47,919 nucleotides of DNA from an uncultured SAR116 cluster alpha proteobacterium (GTDB lineage Bacteria > Pseudomonadota > Alphaproteobacteria > Puniceispirillales > GCA-002684695): contig CABYVI010000007.1 of assembly GCA_902522415.1 (NCBI GenBank), forward strand, positions 1 through 47,919, in the 5' to 3' direction. Shown here piece after piece: positions 1 through 12,443 of the stretch. Both the position numbers and the translations under genes were made by a program. How positions within the stretch are numbered: position 1 is the stretch's first letter; each line of letters opens with the position of its first letter. The notes under the pieces are model-generated. The model saw nothing but the letters and a program-made list of their open reading frames with translations. It searched no databases and was not told the DNA's origin.

Positions 1-1344
1 GATATTCTTAATGTTTGGAGGCCGTGGGTTACAGCAAGAATAGGAAACTCTCTAGAGAAACTATCCTCAATAGTGGATGATCAAGCTGCTTTTGCTTCTG
101 CTATAAAAAAAGTGATTAATAATCTAGAGGACAATCTTGCTGATCCAAATTCAAGTGAAGATGAAGATAATGAAAATGATGAAGATAATAATGAAAACGA
201 AGAAGAAAATGATAATCAACAGTCAGCCCTTGGAGAAGATACGAGTGAAAGTAGTGGTGAAGATGATGAAGAAACTGAGTTTGGTGAGAGTGAAGGAATT
301 GATAGTTCAGATGAGGGAGAGACTGGCGAAACTGACAGTGATATGCCAGGAAACCCATCTTCTATCAAGCAATTAGATGAAAATCAAAATCAACCTTTTT
401 ATAAGGTGTATACATCACAGTTTGATGAAATTGTTAATGCACAAGAACTTTGCGATTTTGAAGAACTGAGAAGACTAAGATCACAACTTGATAGACAACT
501 TGAATCTCTTCAAGGTATCGTTTCAAAATTAGCCAATCGTCTTCAAAGAAAACTTCTAGCTAAACAAAACCGTTCATGGGAGTTTGATTTAGAGGAAGGC
601 ATTTTAGATGCAGGTAGATTGTCAAGAGTTGTTACTCAACCTCTATTCCCTTTATCATACAAAATGGAAACTGACATAAATTTTAGAGATACAGTTGTAA
701 CACTACTAATAGACAACTCAGGTTCTATGAGAGGAAGGCCTATTACTATAGCAGCTTTATCTGCTGATATTTTGTCAAGGACATTAGAAAGATGCTCAGT
801 TAAGGTTGAAGTGCTTGGTTTTACTACAAAAGCTTGGAAAGGAGGTCAAACGAGAGAAAAATGGCAAAATGATGGAAGAATGAATAACCCAGGACGTCTT
901 AACGATTTAAGGCATATTATTTATAAGGCAGCTGAGGAGCCTTGGAGACGTGCTAGAAATAATTTGGGTTTAATGCTGAGAGAAGGTATTTTAAAGGAGA
1001 ATATTGATGGAGAAGCTCTTGATTGGGCACACAAACGTCTTTTATCAAGATATGAGGAAAGAAGAATATTAATGGTTATTTCCGATGGAGCTCCAGTTGA
1101 CGATTCTACATTATCTGCAAATTCAGGAAACTATTTAGAATCACATTTGAGAAGTGTAATTAATAATATTGAAAACAAATCTCCTGTTGAATTACTAGCA
1201 ATAGGAATAGGTCATGATGTAACAAGATACTACTCAAAAGCTGTTACACTTACAGATGCTGAACAACTTGGTGGAGCTGTTACTGAACAATTGGCTAACC
1301 TATTTGAAGAAAAAACTTATAGTCGGATGAAAAAAGTATCTTAA
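1..1344 (+). CDS. cobT: Cobaltochelatase subunit CobT (vWA domain), 5' end truncated by the window
   Basis: Frame is open from base 1 ([24 protein letters not shown] before the called GTG at 73); very acidic linker; vWA MIDAS-like [11 protein letters not shown]-terminal [13 protein letters not shown]...YLESHLR as in CobT; next to rpmB. Confidence 0.93.
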   Translation, partial: DILNVWRPWVTARIGNSLEKLSSIVDDQAAFASAIKKVINNLEDNLADPNSSEDEDNENDEDNNENEEENDNQQSALGEDTSESSGEDDEETEFGESEGIDSSDEGETGETDSDMPGNPSSIKQLDENQNQPFYKVYTSQFDEIVNAQELCDFEELRRLRSQLDRQLESLQGIVSKLANRLQRKLLAKQNRSWEFDLEEGILDAGRLSRVVTQPLFPLSYKMETDINFRDTVVTLLIDNSGSMRGRPITIAALSADILSRTLERCSVKVEVLGFTTKAWKGGQTREKWQNDGRMNNPGRLNDLRHIIYKAAEEPWRRARNNLGLMLREGILKENIDGEALDWAHKRLLSRYEERRILMVISDGAPVDDSTLSANSGNYLESHLRSVINNIENKSPVELLAIGIGHDVTRYYSKAVTLTDAEQLGGAVTEQLANLFEEKTYSRMKKVS

Positions 1345-1345
1345 A

Positions 1346-1636
1346 TTATTTATTTTTTTCCTTGGCTTCTAAGATTTCCGTTCTTAATTTCTGTGCTTTT
1401 ATTGGTAGAGAGGATTTGGAGCTACCTAATAAATAGGAATCTATTCCACCTTTTTTTTCTACTGTTCTTATTGTTGAAGCAGCAACCCTGAACTGAAGAG
1501 TTTTTCCTAAAGTTGAACTATGCATAGAACTCTTTTGAAGATTAGGCAAAAATCTTCTTCTAGTTCTGTTGTTAGCTTTACTGACATTGTTACCTGTCAG
1601 TACTGACTTACCCGATAATTCACATACTCTAGACAT
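1346..1636 (-). CDS. rpmB: 50S ribosomal protein L28
   Basis: MSRVCELSGKSVLTGNNVSKANNRTRRRFLPNLQ; the inner ATG at 1636 has a GGAGA Shine-Dalgarno and is preferred over the 1648 start. Confidence 0.96.
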   Translation of the reverse strand: MSRVCELSGKSVLTGNNVSKANNRTRRRFLPNLQKSSMHSSTLGKTLQFRVAASTIRTVEKKGGIDSYLLGSSKSSLPIKAQKLRTEILEAKEKNK

Positions 1637-1852
1637 TTTAATCTCCAAAATTTAATTTTATATATGATAGTGTGACCTAATCGTCAAGGATAACTAAATT
1701 TATAGTAAAAAAAAATTTAAACAAAAGATTTAAGTATGAAAGTTTTATAATAATTAATTGATCAACAAAACACTTTCAATTTAGAAATCCTTGCCAAAAT
1801 CATCTTATAATGGCAAATCTTAGTGAAATAATTTGTGAAAGAAACTTAAGTT

Positions 1853-2692
1853 ATGACGGCACTTACATGGATAGATGGTTCTTGGATAGAGGGCAACCCT
1901 CCAATCCTTGGCCCAATGACGCAATCAACTTGGCTAGGGTCTCTAGTTTTTGATGGAGCCAGAAGAATTAACGGTAAATATCCTGACTTGGATCTTCATT
2001 GTAAAAGATTAATCAAAAGCTCCGAAAGAATGGGACTTAATTCTCCTAAATCTGCAGAGGAAATATTAAGTCTTTGTTTAGAAGGTTGTAAAAAATTTAA
2101 AATTGAGGAAGATTTATATATTAAACCTATGATATGGGCAGAGGATGGAATAGGAATAATAGCACCTGATCCAGATAGCACTAGATTAGCTGTTTGCATA
2201 TTTCCTGCAGCACTTCCAGAAGGTGGAATGACCGCTTGCTTATCAAGTTTCATTAGACCCATGGAAAAAGCCGCACCTACTGACGCAAAAGCAGCATCTC
2301 TTTATGCAAATACTGGAAGAGCTATAAGAGAAGCTAGAGCCAAAGGATTTGATAACTGTGTTATTTGTGACCACGAAGGTTACGTTGCAGAATTTACTGT
2401 TGCTAACCTATTTATAGTTAAAGATAACATTGTATATACACCTAAACCCACAGGAACTTTCTTGGTTGGAATAACAAGATTTAGAGTAATAAACCTTTTA
2501 TCATCATCAAAAATAAAAGTGGTTGAAACTAAGATCAAACCAAATGAATTACTAGAAGCAGACGAAATGTTTTGTTCTGGCAATTATGTTAAATTAAGAA
2601 AAATAGATAAATACGAAAATAAAGTTTTTGGAGAATCACCAATATTTGACACTGCTCATAATTTATATTGGGAATGGATGAAATCTATTTAA
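1853..2692 (+). CDS. Class IV (branched-chain amino acid type) aminotransferase
   Basis: FDGARRINGKYPDLDLHCKRL, NTGRAIREARAKGFDNCVICDHEGYVAEFTVANLFIVKD. Confidence 0.85.
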   Translation: MTALTWIDGSWIEGNPPILGPMTQSTWLGSLVFDGARRINGKYPDLDLHCKRLIKSSERMGLNSPKSAEEILSLCLEGCKKFKIEEDLYIKPMIWAEDGIGIIAPDPDSTRLAVCIFPAALPEGGMTACLSSFIRPMEKAAPTDAKAASLYANTGRAIREARAKGFDNCVICDHEGYVAEFTVANLFIVKDNIVYTPKPTGTFLVGITRFRVINLLSSSKIKVVETKIKPNELLEADEMFCSGNYVKLRKIDKYENKVFGESPIFDTAHNLYWEWMKSI

Positions 2693-4292
2693 GTTTTCCT
2701 GAAAGAGCGTCATTAATTAGATCTATAGTTTGAGTTATGCCAAATAATGCAATAAAAGAACCCATTCTTGGGCCATCACTTTGACCTAGTAAAATCTCAT
2801 ACAAACTTTTGAACCAATTCCTTAGATTGTCAAAATTATTTTCTTTTCCTATGGAAAACACTAATTTTTGAATATCTTCACCTGTTGATGTCTGCGTTAG
2901 TTTTCCCAAACCTAATGAAAGTTCTTTGAGAGCCTTTTTTTCTTGATCATTAGGTGCTCTATAAACTTTATTTGGTTTAATCATATCATTATAATAAGCT
3001 ACAGAAAAGTTAACCATTTGTTCTAAGAATTTATTTTTACTATCAATAGTACCAGGTGCATATTTTTCGATAAAGCCCCAAATAATTTGTGGATCTTCAG
3101 CATGGCATACAGATGCTAAGTTTAATAGAAGAGAAAATGAAATTGAAATATCGTTACTTGGAACTTGGTTTGGCTGAATATTATGAACATAAAGAGAAGG
3201 ATTATTAATTTTTTCTTCTTCAGTTTGAAACTTAAAGTTTTTTGAATGAGATATATATTCATCAACAGATTTTGGTATAGCATCAAAATATAATCTTTTC
3301 GCTCGCTTTGGATTTCCGTACATAAAATATGACAAAGATTCTTGTGGTCCGTAATTTAACCACTCTTCGATTGTTAATCCATTGCCTTTTGATTTAGAAA
3401 TTTTTTCTCCATTTTGGTCAAGAAAGAGTTCATAATTAAAGCCTTCTGGAGGGACAGATCCAATTTGCTTGTTGATTTTACTTGACAATGTTACTGAATC
3501 AATGAGATCTTTTCCAGCCATTTCATAATCAACACCTAGAGCTGACCAACGCATAGCCCAATCGCATTTCCATTGCAACTTACAAGAACCACCTGTTACA
3601 GGTACTGTTATAACTTCTTCGTCAATTGGATCTTTATATGAGATTGATGCATTTTGAGGATTGATTTCAATAATTGGAACTTCAAGAACTTTACCAGTTT
3701 TTTTACAAATCGGTAAAAATGGAGAGTAAGTTTTTTGTCTTTCCTCCCCTAAGGTGGGCAAAATAATATTTATTATTTTGTCATAGTTGTTAAGAATTTT
3801 TAAAAGAGTTTCATCAAATAGTCCACTCTTATAGCATTCAGTTGCACTATAAAATTCATAGTCAAACTCAAAGCTATCCAAGAAAGACCTTAAACGAAAA
3901 TTATTGTGTTCTCCAAATGAATCATGTTGACCAAATGGATCAGGGACTTTGGTAAGCGGAATCCCAATGTAATTTTTCATATTCGCCTGATTGGGAACAT
4001 TTGTTGGAACTTTTCTTAACCCGTCCATATCATCTGAAAAACATATTAATTTTGATGGTTTATTTGATAGCAAAGAAAACGCTTTCCTAACCAAGTTAGT
4101 TCTATAAACTTCACAAAATGTTCCTATGTGAGGTAGACCAGAGGGTCCATAACCAGTTTCAAAAATTATTGTTTTTTCATTAAATAATTTGCCAATCCTT
4201 TGAATTATTTTTTGTGCTTCTTGAAAAGGCCATGAATTAGAATTTTCAAGAATTTTTTTGTCAAATGTATTAATATTGATGGCTGAAGTCAT
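2685..4292 (-). CDS. lysS: Lysyl-tRNA synthetase, class I
   Basis: GPSGLPHIGTFCEV (HIGH-like) and KISKSKGNG (KMSKS-like); class I LysRS layout. Confidence 0.94.
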   Translation of the reverse strand: MTSAININTFDKKILENSNSWPFQEAQKIIQRIGKLFNEKTIIFETGYGPSGLPHIGTFCEVYRTNLVRKAFSLLSNKPSKLICFSDDMDGLRKVPTNVPNQANMKNYIGIPLTKVPDPFGQHDSFGEHNNFRLRSFLDSFEFDYEFYSATECYKSGLFDETLLKILNNYDKIINIILPTLGEERQKTYSPFLPICKKTGKVLEVPIIEINPQNASISYKDPIDEEVITVPVTGGSCKLQWKCDWAMRWSALGVDYEMAGKDLIDSVTLSSKINKQIGSVPPEGFNYELFLDQNGEKISKSKGNGLTIEEWLNYGPQESLSYFMYGNPKRAKRLYFDAIPKSVDEYISHSKNFKFQTEEEKINNPSLYVHNIQPNQVPSNDISISFSLLLNLASVCHAEDPQIIWGFIEKYAPGTIDSKNKFLEQMVNFSVAYYNDMIKPNKVYRAPNDQEKKALKELSLGLGKLTQTSTGEDIQKLVFSIGKENNFDNLRNWFKSLYEILLGQSDGPRMGSFIALFGITQTIDLINDALSGKLK

Positions 4293-4345
4293 ATATCACA
4301 ATTTTGTTTTCTTTAATGGGTATATATAGTTTTTTGAAAAAAATA

Positions 4346-4381
4346 AAATCTAAAAATAAAAAGGCCGGCAAAAAGCCGGCC
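4346..4381 (-). terminator. Rho-independent terminator of groEL
   Basis: Perfect stem GGCCGGC-(5 nt loop)-GCCGGCC at 4363-4381, followed on the minus strand by a U-rich tract (TTTTTATTTTTAG). Confidence 0.9.
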
Positions 4382-4403
4382 AATTATAAAGTATTTGGTG
4401 TAA

Positions 4404-6095
<1,692 letters not shown>

Positions 6096-6124
6096 TTATA
6101 GTTAGTTTTCAAATAATAAAGCGT

Positions 6125-6409
6125 TTACATCACGCCCATAATGTCAGATTCTTTCATTATTAGGTAATCCTCACCATCGATTTTTACCTCTGTACCTGAC
6201 CATTTTCCAAAAAGAACAGTATCACCTGCCTTTACATCAAGGGGCATAATTTTACCACTATCGTCTCTAGCACCATTACCAACAGCAATGATTTCGCCCT
6301 GCATGGGCTTTTCTTGAGCACTATCGGGTATAATAATACCACTTGCAGTTTTTTCTTCACCGTCAAGGCGCTTGACTACAACTCGGTCATGGAGTGGCCT
6401 AAATTTCAT
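6125..6409 (-). CDS. groS: Co-chaperonin GroES
   Basis: [46 protein letters not shown]. Confidence 0.99.
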   Translation of the reverse strand: MKFRPLHDRVVVKRLDGEEKTASGIIIPDSAQEKPMQGEIIAVGNGARDDSGKIMPLDVKAGDTVLFGKWSGTEVKIDGEDYLIMKESDIMGVM

Positions 6410-6443
6410 AGAATTCTCCTTATTTACATTAGTTTATTTTGAT

Positions 6444-6470
6444 TTAGCACTCTCACCATGAGAGTGCTAA
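6444..6470. promoter_or_regulatory. CIRCE operator (HrcA-binding inverted repeat) upstream of groES
   Basis: TTAGCACTC-N9(TCACCATGA)-GAGTGCTAA, exact match to the CIRCE consensus. Confidence 0.96.
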
Positions 6471-6474
6471 GGAC

Positions 6475-6503
6475 AAATAGCTATTAATTGTTTTTTTTTC
6501 AAG
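6475..6503 (-). promoter_or_regulatory. Putative RpoH-like promoter for groESL
   Basis: Minus strand CTTG-N18-GCTATTT, close to the alphaproteobacterial RpoH consensus CTTG-N17/18-CYTATNT, directly abutting CIRCE. Confidence 0.4.
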
Positions 6504-6771
6504 ACTTAAATTAAAAAAATTTATTTTTTTTTAAATCTTTTCAAACTCCAAGTTTTTTCTTAAGTGATAAAGACGATGTGATATATTGAAACTTATTTCT
6601 TTATTAGGATAAAATAATCATGTGCAGATTATGAAATTAAAGTGAATTTATGAATCCTGAGAGAAACAATTTTAGTTTTCCAGTTTCATCAATTAATGCG
6701 CTCAATATTACGCCTTGTTTTATTAATTTAACACTTTATATCAAAATAATTATAATAGATTATTTAAAAAA

Positions 6772-7770
6772 ATGGACACTTCATTTCAAAATATAAATAT
6801 CAGAATTTCAATTTGGCTTTTTGTAATAAGCTTCTTGGTTGTTGTGATGATCTTTATTGGAGGTGCAACTAGATTGACAGGAAGTGGGCTTTCAATGGTT
6901 GAATGGAGACCATTTCTAGGTTTTTTGCCACCACTAACTGATAAAGAATGGTTTAGAATTTTTGAACTATATAAACTATCGCCTGAATTTAATCACATTA
7001 ATTCTTGGATGGGGCTTTCAGATTTTAAATATATTTTTTTCTGGGAGTATTTTCATAGGGTTTGGGGCAGATTAATAGGTTTATCCTTTTTGATTCCATT
7101 TGTATATTTTCTATTTAGAAAAAATCTCGAAGGTCGAACATTATTTTCAGCCTCATTGATATTACTACTCATATGTGTCCAAGGAATTATAGGGTGGTGG
7201 ATGGTTAAATCTGGCCTAAATGAAATACCTTCAGTTTCTCAATATAGATTATCTGTTCATTTAAGTATGGCTTTTATAATTTTAGGTATCTCATTTTGGA
7301 CGGCTCTTGATTTATTTGAAGGCAAGGTTGAAAACTTAAAATTTATTGATATTGTTCCACTAATATTTATCTCGTTAACAATAATAGCCGGAACTTTTGT
7401 ATCGGGTATGGATGCTGGACTTGTATATAACACTTTTCCATACATGGGAGATAATATTGTTCCAATTGAATATGGTTCTCTTGGTATTATGGACCCATTT
7501 GAAAACCCAGTTTCAGCACAATTTCACCATAGGTTACTTGCTTCTTTTACACTAATTATAATTATTATTTATTTCATTAATTACATCCTCAAAAACACTC
7601 TTAATTTGAGAATTATTTTTCTTTCATTTGCAATAATTTGCCAATTTATTTTAGGTATATTTACTTTAATATACTCAGTTCCAATAGTTTTAGGTGTAAT
7701 GCACCAATTTGGAGGTGTATTACTTTTCTTGAGTGCATTATGGTTGCTACATATTCCAAAAAGGAATTAA
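6772..7770 (+). CDS. ctaA: Heme A synthase (CtaA/COX15)
   Basis: GGATRLTGSGLSMVEWRPFLGFLPPL; EYFHRVWGRLIG; multi-TM. Confidence 0.95.
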   Translation: MDTSFQNINIRISIWLFVISFLVVVMIFIGGATRLTGSGLSMVEWRPFLGFLPPLTDKEWFRIFELYKLSPEFNHINSWMGLSDFKYIFFWEYFHRVWGRLIGLSFLIPFVYFLFRKNLEGRTLFSASLILLLICVQGIIGWWMVKSGLNEIPSVSQYRLSVHLSMAFIILGISFWTALDLFEGKVENLKFIDIVPLIFISLTIIAGTFVSGMDAGLVYNTFPYMGDNIVPIEYGSLGIMDPFENPVSAQFHHRLLASFTLIIIIIYFINYILKNTLNLRIIFLSFAIICQFILGIFTLIYSVPIVLGVMHQFGGVLLFLSALWLLHIPKRN

Positions 7771-7827
7771 ACATTTAAATAACGAGCATTGTTAACTTTT
7801 GCTAAATTCAAAAATGTCCGTATGATG

Positions 7828-9591
7828 TTATTTTAAAGGCTTTACTTTTCTTATGTTCAATTCTTTCAATTGATCATCAAAAACTTCAGAAGGTGCACCC
7901 ATCATAAGGTCTTCTGCTTTACCATTCATAGGAAACAAAATTACTTCTCTAATATTAGGCTCATTAGCAATAAGCATAACTATCCTATCAATCCCTGGTG
8001 CAAATCCTCCATGTGGAGGTGCGCCGAATTTAAAGGCGCTTATCATCCCTGAAAAATTACTATCAACGGTTTCTTTTGGATATCCGGCGATTTCAAAAGC
8101 TTTATACATTACTTCAGGTAAATGATTTCTTATAGCACCTGAAGATAACTCTACACCGTTGCACACCAAATCATACTGCCATGCTTTTATATCTAAAGGT
8201 TTTTGATTATTAAGGGCATCTAAGCCACCTTGGGGCATTGAAAAGGGATTGTGTGAAAATTCTACTTTACCTTTATCATCTAATTCATACATTGGGAAAT
8301 CGACTATCCAACAAAACCTATAACCTGAAGTTTCTGATATACCTTGATCAAAACCAATCTTTACACGTGCTTTTCCAGCAAGATCAGCTGCATCTTTTTC
8401 ATTAGAACATGAGAAAAATGCAGCATCCCCATCTTGAAGACCAAGCCTATTTTTTATTTCTTCAGATTTTTCTTTCCCAAGAGCACTTGCAACTGGACCC
8501 TTGGCTTCACCTTCACCATAAATTATATATCCCATGCCTGGAGCTCCCTCTCCTTGAGCCCAGCTATTCATTCTATCAGCAACTGATCTGCTCCCACATT
8601 TAGGACCTGGTATTGCCCTTACAACAGCTTTTTTAGAAGAAATCAACTTTGCAAAAAGAGAAAAACCACTGCTGTCAAAGATATCAGTTACATCAGAAAT
8701 TTTTATAGGGTTTCTTAAATCAGGTTTATCTGTACCGTAGTAAAGCTTAGCATCAGCATAAGTAAGTCTTTGAAAGGGTTTCTCAAGTTTTAAATTTGTG
8801 AACTCTTCAAAAACACCCCCTATAACAGGTTCAACTGCATTAAAAACATCTTCTTGCTCTACAAAACTCATTTCTAAATCAAGCTGATAAAATTCCCCAG
8901 GACTTCTATCAGCTCTACTATCTTCATCTCGAAAACATGGTGCAATTTGAAAGTATTTATCAAAACCTGAAACCATTATTAATTGTTTAAATTGTTGCGG
9001 TGCTTGAGGCAGCGCATAAAACTTTCCTGGATGAAGTCTTGCTGGAACAAGAAAATCTCTTGCTCCTTCAGGACTAGACGCAGTTAAAATTGGTGTCTGA
9101 AATTCTATAAAGCCTTGATCGATCATCCTGCGTCTAATTGACTGTATAACAGATGATCTTAATATTATATTATTATGCAGCCTTTCTCTTCTAAGGTCTA
9201 AATACCTGTATTTGAGTCTAATCTCTTCTCCAGCATCGTCATCAGAATTCACTTGTAAGGGTAGAGTTTCTGAAGTGGAAAGAATTTCTAACTCACTTAT
9301 TTGAATTTCGATTTCACCCGTCGGTAATTTTTCATTAATTGTTTCATCAGTTCTTTTAACTAATTTTCCTGACACTTTAATTACTGACTCAACTTTTAAC
9401 GGTTCCACTAACTTAAAGACATCTGACTCCATGTCAGTAACACATTGAGTAATTCCATAATGATCTCTTAAATCAATAAATAGAAGCCCACCATGATCTC
9501 TTTTACGATGAACCCAACCTGAAATTTTTACTGTTTCACCAACATTGTTCGCTCTTAGCTCTGAGCAATTGTGAGTTCTATAATGGTTCAT
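7828..9591 (-). CDS. aspS: Aspartyl-tRNA synthetase
   Basis: [46 protein letters not shown]; class II motifs; [18 protein letters not shown]. Confidence 0.98.
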   Translation of the reverse strand: MNHYRTHNCSELRANNVGETVKISGWVHRKRDHGGLLFIDLRDHYGITQCVTDMESDVFKLVEPLKVESVIKVSGKLVKRTDETINEKLPTGEIEIQISELEILSTSETLPLQVNSDDDAGEEIRLKYRYLDLRRERLHNNIILRSSVIQSIRRRMIDQGFIEFQTPILTASSPEGARDFLVPARLHPGKFYALPQAPQQFKQLIMVSGFDKYFQIAPCFRDEDSRADRSPGEFYQLDLEMSFVEQEDVFNAVEPVIGGVFEEFTNLKLEKPFQRLTYADAKLYYGTDKPDLRNPIKISDVTDIFDSSGFSLFAKLISSKKAVVRAIPGPKCGSRSVADRMNSWAQGEGAPGMGYIIYGEGEAKGPVASALGKEKSEEIKNRLGLQDGDAAFFSCSNEKDAADLAGKARVKIGFDQGISETSGYRFCWIVDFPMYELDDKGKVEFSHNPFSMPQGGLDALNNQKPLDIKAWQYDLVCNGVELSSGAIRNHLPEVMYKAFEIAGYPKETVDSNFSGMISAFKFGAPPHGGFAPGIDRIVMLIANEPNIREVILFPMNGKAEDLMMGAPSEVFDDQLKELNIRKVKPLK

Positions 9592-9618
9592 ATATTTTCC
9601 TAATATTGATAATTTAGT

Positions 9619-9816
9619 TTATTTTTGTCGTCTTCTATTTACTCTTCTTTTAATTCCTTGTCTTTCTCTTAGTTTTTCTAAGAGCGCCCATCTTTCAGCA
9701 TCAGACATAGAGGGCCATTTAGCAATCTCTTTTGTAGTTCTAAAGCAACCATCGCAAAATCCTGTAGACTTATTTAATTTGCATATACTTATACATGGTG
9801 ATGTAAGATTTTTCAT
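9619..9816 (-). CDS. DUF1289 family small Cys-rich protein
   Basis: SPCISICKLNKSTGFCDGCFRTTKEIAKWPSMSDAERWALLEKL. Confidence 0.88.
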   Translation of the reverse strand: MKNLTSPCISICKLNKSTGFCDGCFRTTKEIAKWPSMSDAERWALLEKLRERQGIKRRVNRRRQK

Positions 9817-9958
9817 TTAAAGCACATCATTAATAATATTTTCAAATACTATCAAGATAAATTTATCCATTAAATAAATATTTAATAGTTTAGTTTACAA
9901 TTTGTTAAAACAAAAATAATTAATATTTTATAATAAATATTCTAACCCTATTTAAAAA

Positions 9959-10768
9959 CTAAGAAAATTTAATTTTTTTGCTTATAAATTCATAGAAGCT
10001 TTCCTTTGATCTGCTGGAAATATATCTATTATTCCAATTAATTTTTAATTGAAGAGCTTTGATGATTTCTAAATCTGTTTTTATATTAGTCTTTGTTAAA
10101 TAATAATATCTCCATTTTTTATATGAATTATCTACTAATTTACTAAATTTTTTTTCTGCTGTTTTACTGCTTTTATTGAGCCAAAGCTCATACTTAGCAT
10201 TTAATGGTTGTTTGTATCTATAGTGAATTTTTTTAAGTAATCTAATTGCGTGAATTACATCTTGAGTTGGTCCTTCAGGAAAAGGTCCTGCAAATTTTCT
10301 ATTTACAAGCGGATGGAAACTACCAGGGATCACACCAAAATGTTTAATTTGAATATTAGATCCTGGGTCTAACAAACAAACATGCTCACCCTTATTATTA
10401 AATATTTCAGTTTTTGCAAATGCAACTCCATATCTTAAAGCAATAGGGACTAATTCCTTGAGATAGTTCTGTGACCAAGTATCATCAGCATCTAAAAATC
10501 CAACTAATTTTCCTTTTGCTGCCTTTATTCCTCTATTTCTTGCCTGACCAGCACCTGTCATGATTTTTCCTGAGGCTTTTAGTAACTTAATATTTCTATC
10601 TAATTTTTTAAACTCATCATATAATAACCCATCATCAACAGAAATAATGATTTCAATCTTTTCATAAGCAAATTTCTGATTTCTAATAGAATTTATTGCC
10701 CTTGCTAATGTTTTATGAGCTTTAAAAACTGGAATTATTACCGACACTTCAGGGGTTTTAAATTTCAT
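9959..10768 (-). CDS. Family 2 glycosyltransferase
   Basis: VSVIIPVFKAHKTLARAINSIRNQ...VGFLDADDTW (GT-A fold, DxDD). Confidence 0.85.
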   Translation of the reverse strand: MKFKTPEVSVIIPVFKAHKTLARAINSIRNQKFAYEKIEIIISVDDGLLYDEFKKLDRNIKLLKASGKIMTGAGQARNRGIKAAKGKLVGFLDADDTWSQNYLKELVPIALRYGVAFAKTEIFNNKGEHVCLLDPGSNIQIKHFGVIPGSFHPLVNRKFAGPFPEGPTQDVIHAIRLLKKIHYRYKQPLNAKYELWLNKSSKTAEKKFSKLVDNSYKKWRYYYLTKTNIKTDLEIIKALQLKINWNNRYISSRSKESFYEFISKKIKFS

Positions 10769-10842
10769 TTTATATTTAGTACTATATTTTTTTAAAATAT
10801 ATTATTATCTATAAAACAAAGTAACTAGATATCAAATATTCA

Positions 10843-12417
10843 ATGGAATTTTATACTCCTAAATACAATGAAGAAAAAATTGAGGAGCTAGAATTAGCTC
10901 TTTCAAAAGAAGTTCTTAAAACAAGAAACTTCAAATATTTATCAGGAGTTAAGAAAACCACTCGAGAAAAATCTTTATTAAAAAATATAGGTGATTTAAC
11001 CTTTGATGCGACCAGGCATTGCATATCGGATAAAGCAATTGAAATTGCAAGACAAATTTTTGATGAAGTTAAAACCAAAAATTTTCTTGAGGCCATTTGG
11101 AGTGGAAATATTGTTAATAAAACAGAAAATATGCGAGCTCTTCACCCTGCTTTAAGAGCTCCCAAAAAAAGTTTTTTTCCAACATCTATATCTAATGAAG
11201 TTCATGCACAAAGAGAAAAACTATTTAAGGTTTCAGAAAGTATTAGAAACGGTAAATTAAGATCTTTTTCTGGTGAAAAATATACCTCACTACTTGTTTT
11301 AGGTATAGGAGGATCAGATCTCGGACCTAGAATGGCTGTAAAGGCTCTATCCAGTTTTTCTGAGAGTATTAATGTAAGTTTTGTCTCTAATATAGATCCT
11401 GCTGAACTATCAAACCAAATTCTCCATTTAAATCCTAAAAAAACTTTGGTTATTATTTCATCCAAGACATTTACTACTTTAGAAACCATATCTAATGCCA
11501 ATGCCGCATACGAATGGATGTCTAAGTGCATAGGTGAAGATGGAGCTAGATTCCAAAGATTAGGAGTTACTGCAAACATAAATAATGCAAAAAAATTTGG
11601 ATTAGAAGATAATCAAATTATTGGTTTTTCTAATTGGGTTGGCGGAAGATACTCAATTTGGTCTGGTGTTGGGCTTCCATTAGCCATCTCTATTGGTCAG
11701 AAACATTTTGAAGAGTTTCTTGCTGGCGGCTTTTCAATAGATACTCACGTAAGAGAAGACATGATTAATTCTATCCCGTCATTAATGGCAATTATAGGAT
11801 ACATTCATAGAAATTATATTGGAAGTTCAAGTCATTGTATTGTTCCATATGATAGTAATTTAGCTTATTTACCGTCCTATCTTCAGCAATTAGAAATGGA
11901 GTCCAATGGTAAAAGTGTATCGATAAATGGTGATTTTATAAAATCTCACTCTGCCCCAGTAATATGGGGGTTAGTTGGGACTGATTGTCAACATTCATTT
12001 TTTCAAATGTTGCACCAAGGTTCAGACAAAATCCCAATTGATATTATGGTTGCTCGAAACTCAGTTCACGAAGGTGAAAATGTTAATAAACGACATCGAA
12101 TTCTTGTGGCAAACGCTCTTGGCCAAGCTGAAGCACTTTTTAGAGGTAATAAAAATGAAATTAAACATAAAAATTTTGATGGGAATAGATCTGTATCTTT
12201 AATTTCGTATAATAAATTAACGCCTTTTAGACTTGGTAGTTTAATCGCAATATATGAATACAAAGTTATAATTCAAGCTGCTTTATGGAAGATAAATCCT
12301 TTTGATCAGTTTGGAGTTGAATTAGGTAAAGAATTTGCTAATGCTTTAACTAATAACGAAAAAAATACTTTTGGTATAAGAAGAGATACTTTGAATAAAT
12401 TTTTAAAACTTAAATAG
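10843..12417 (+). CDS. pgi: Glucose-6-phosphate isomerase
   Basis: VLGIGGSDLGPRMAVKAL, WVGGRYSIWSGVGLP, DQFGVELGKEFA. Confidence 0.98.
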   Translation: MEFYTPKYNEEKIEELELALSKEVLKTRNFKYLSGVKKTTREKSLLKNIGDLTFDATRHCISDKAIEIARQIFDEVKTKNFLEAIWSGNIVNKTENMRALHPALRAPKKSFFPTSISNEVHAQREKLFKVSESIRNGKLRSFSGEKYTSLLVLGIGGSDLGPRMAVKALSSFSESINVSFVSNIDPAELSNQILHLNPKKTLVIISSKTFTTLETISNANAAYEWMSKCIGEDGARFQRLGVTANINNAKKFGLEDNQIIGFSNWVGGRYSIWSGVGLPLAISIGQKHFEEFLAGGFSIDTHVREDMINSIPSLMAIIGYIHRNYIGSSSHCIVPYDSNLAYLPSYLQQLEMESNGKSVSINGDFIKSHSAPVIWGLVGTDCQHSFFQMLHQGSDKIPIDIMVARNSVHEGENVNKRHRILVANALGQAEALFRGNKNEIKHKNFDGNRSVSLISYNKLTPFRLGSLIAIYEYKVIIQAALWKINPFDQFGVELGKEFANALTNNEKNTFGIRRDTLNKFLKLK

Positions 12418-12443
12418 ATACCCTGAATTTAAAAGAGGTTAAA

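Noticed and set aside
116-376. ORFs 116..358 (-) and 137..376 (+)
   Set aside because: Out-of-frame or antisense translations of the CobT acidic linker; composition follows from GAA/GAT repeats.
6650-6796. Short ORF (about 48 aa, MNPERNNFSFPVSSINALNITPCFINL...) overlapping the ctaA start
   Set aside because: No clear Shine-Dalgarno, no recognisable family and AT-rich composition; could be a leader peptide but is unsupported.
11202-11579. Antisense 125-aa ORF inside pgi
   Set aside because: Fully antisense to a conserved enzyme with no family signature.
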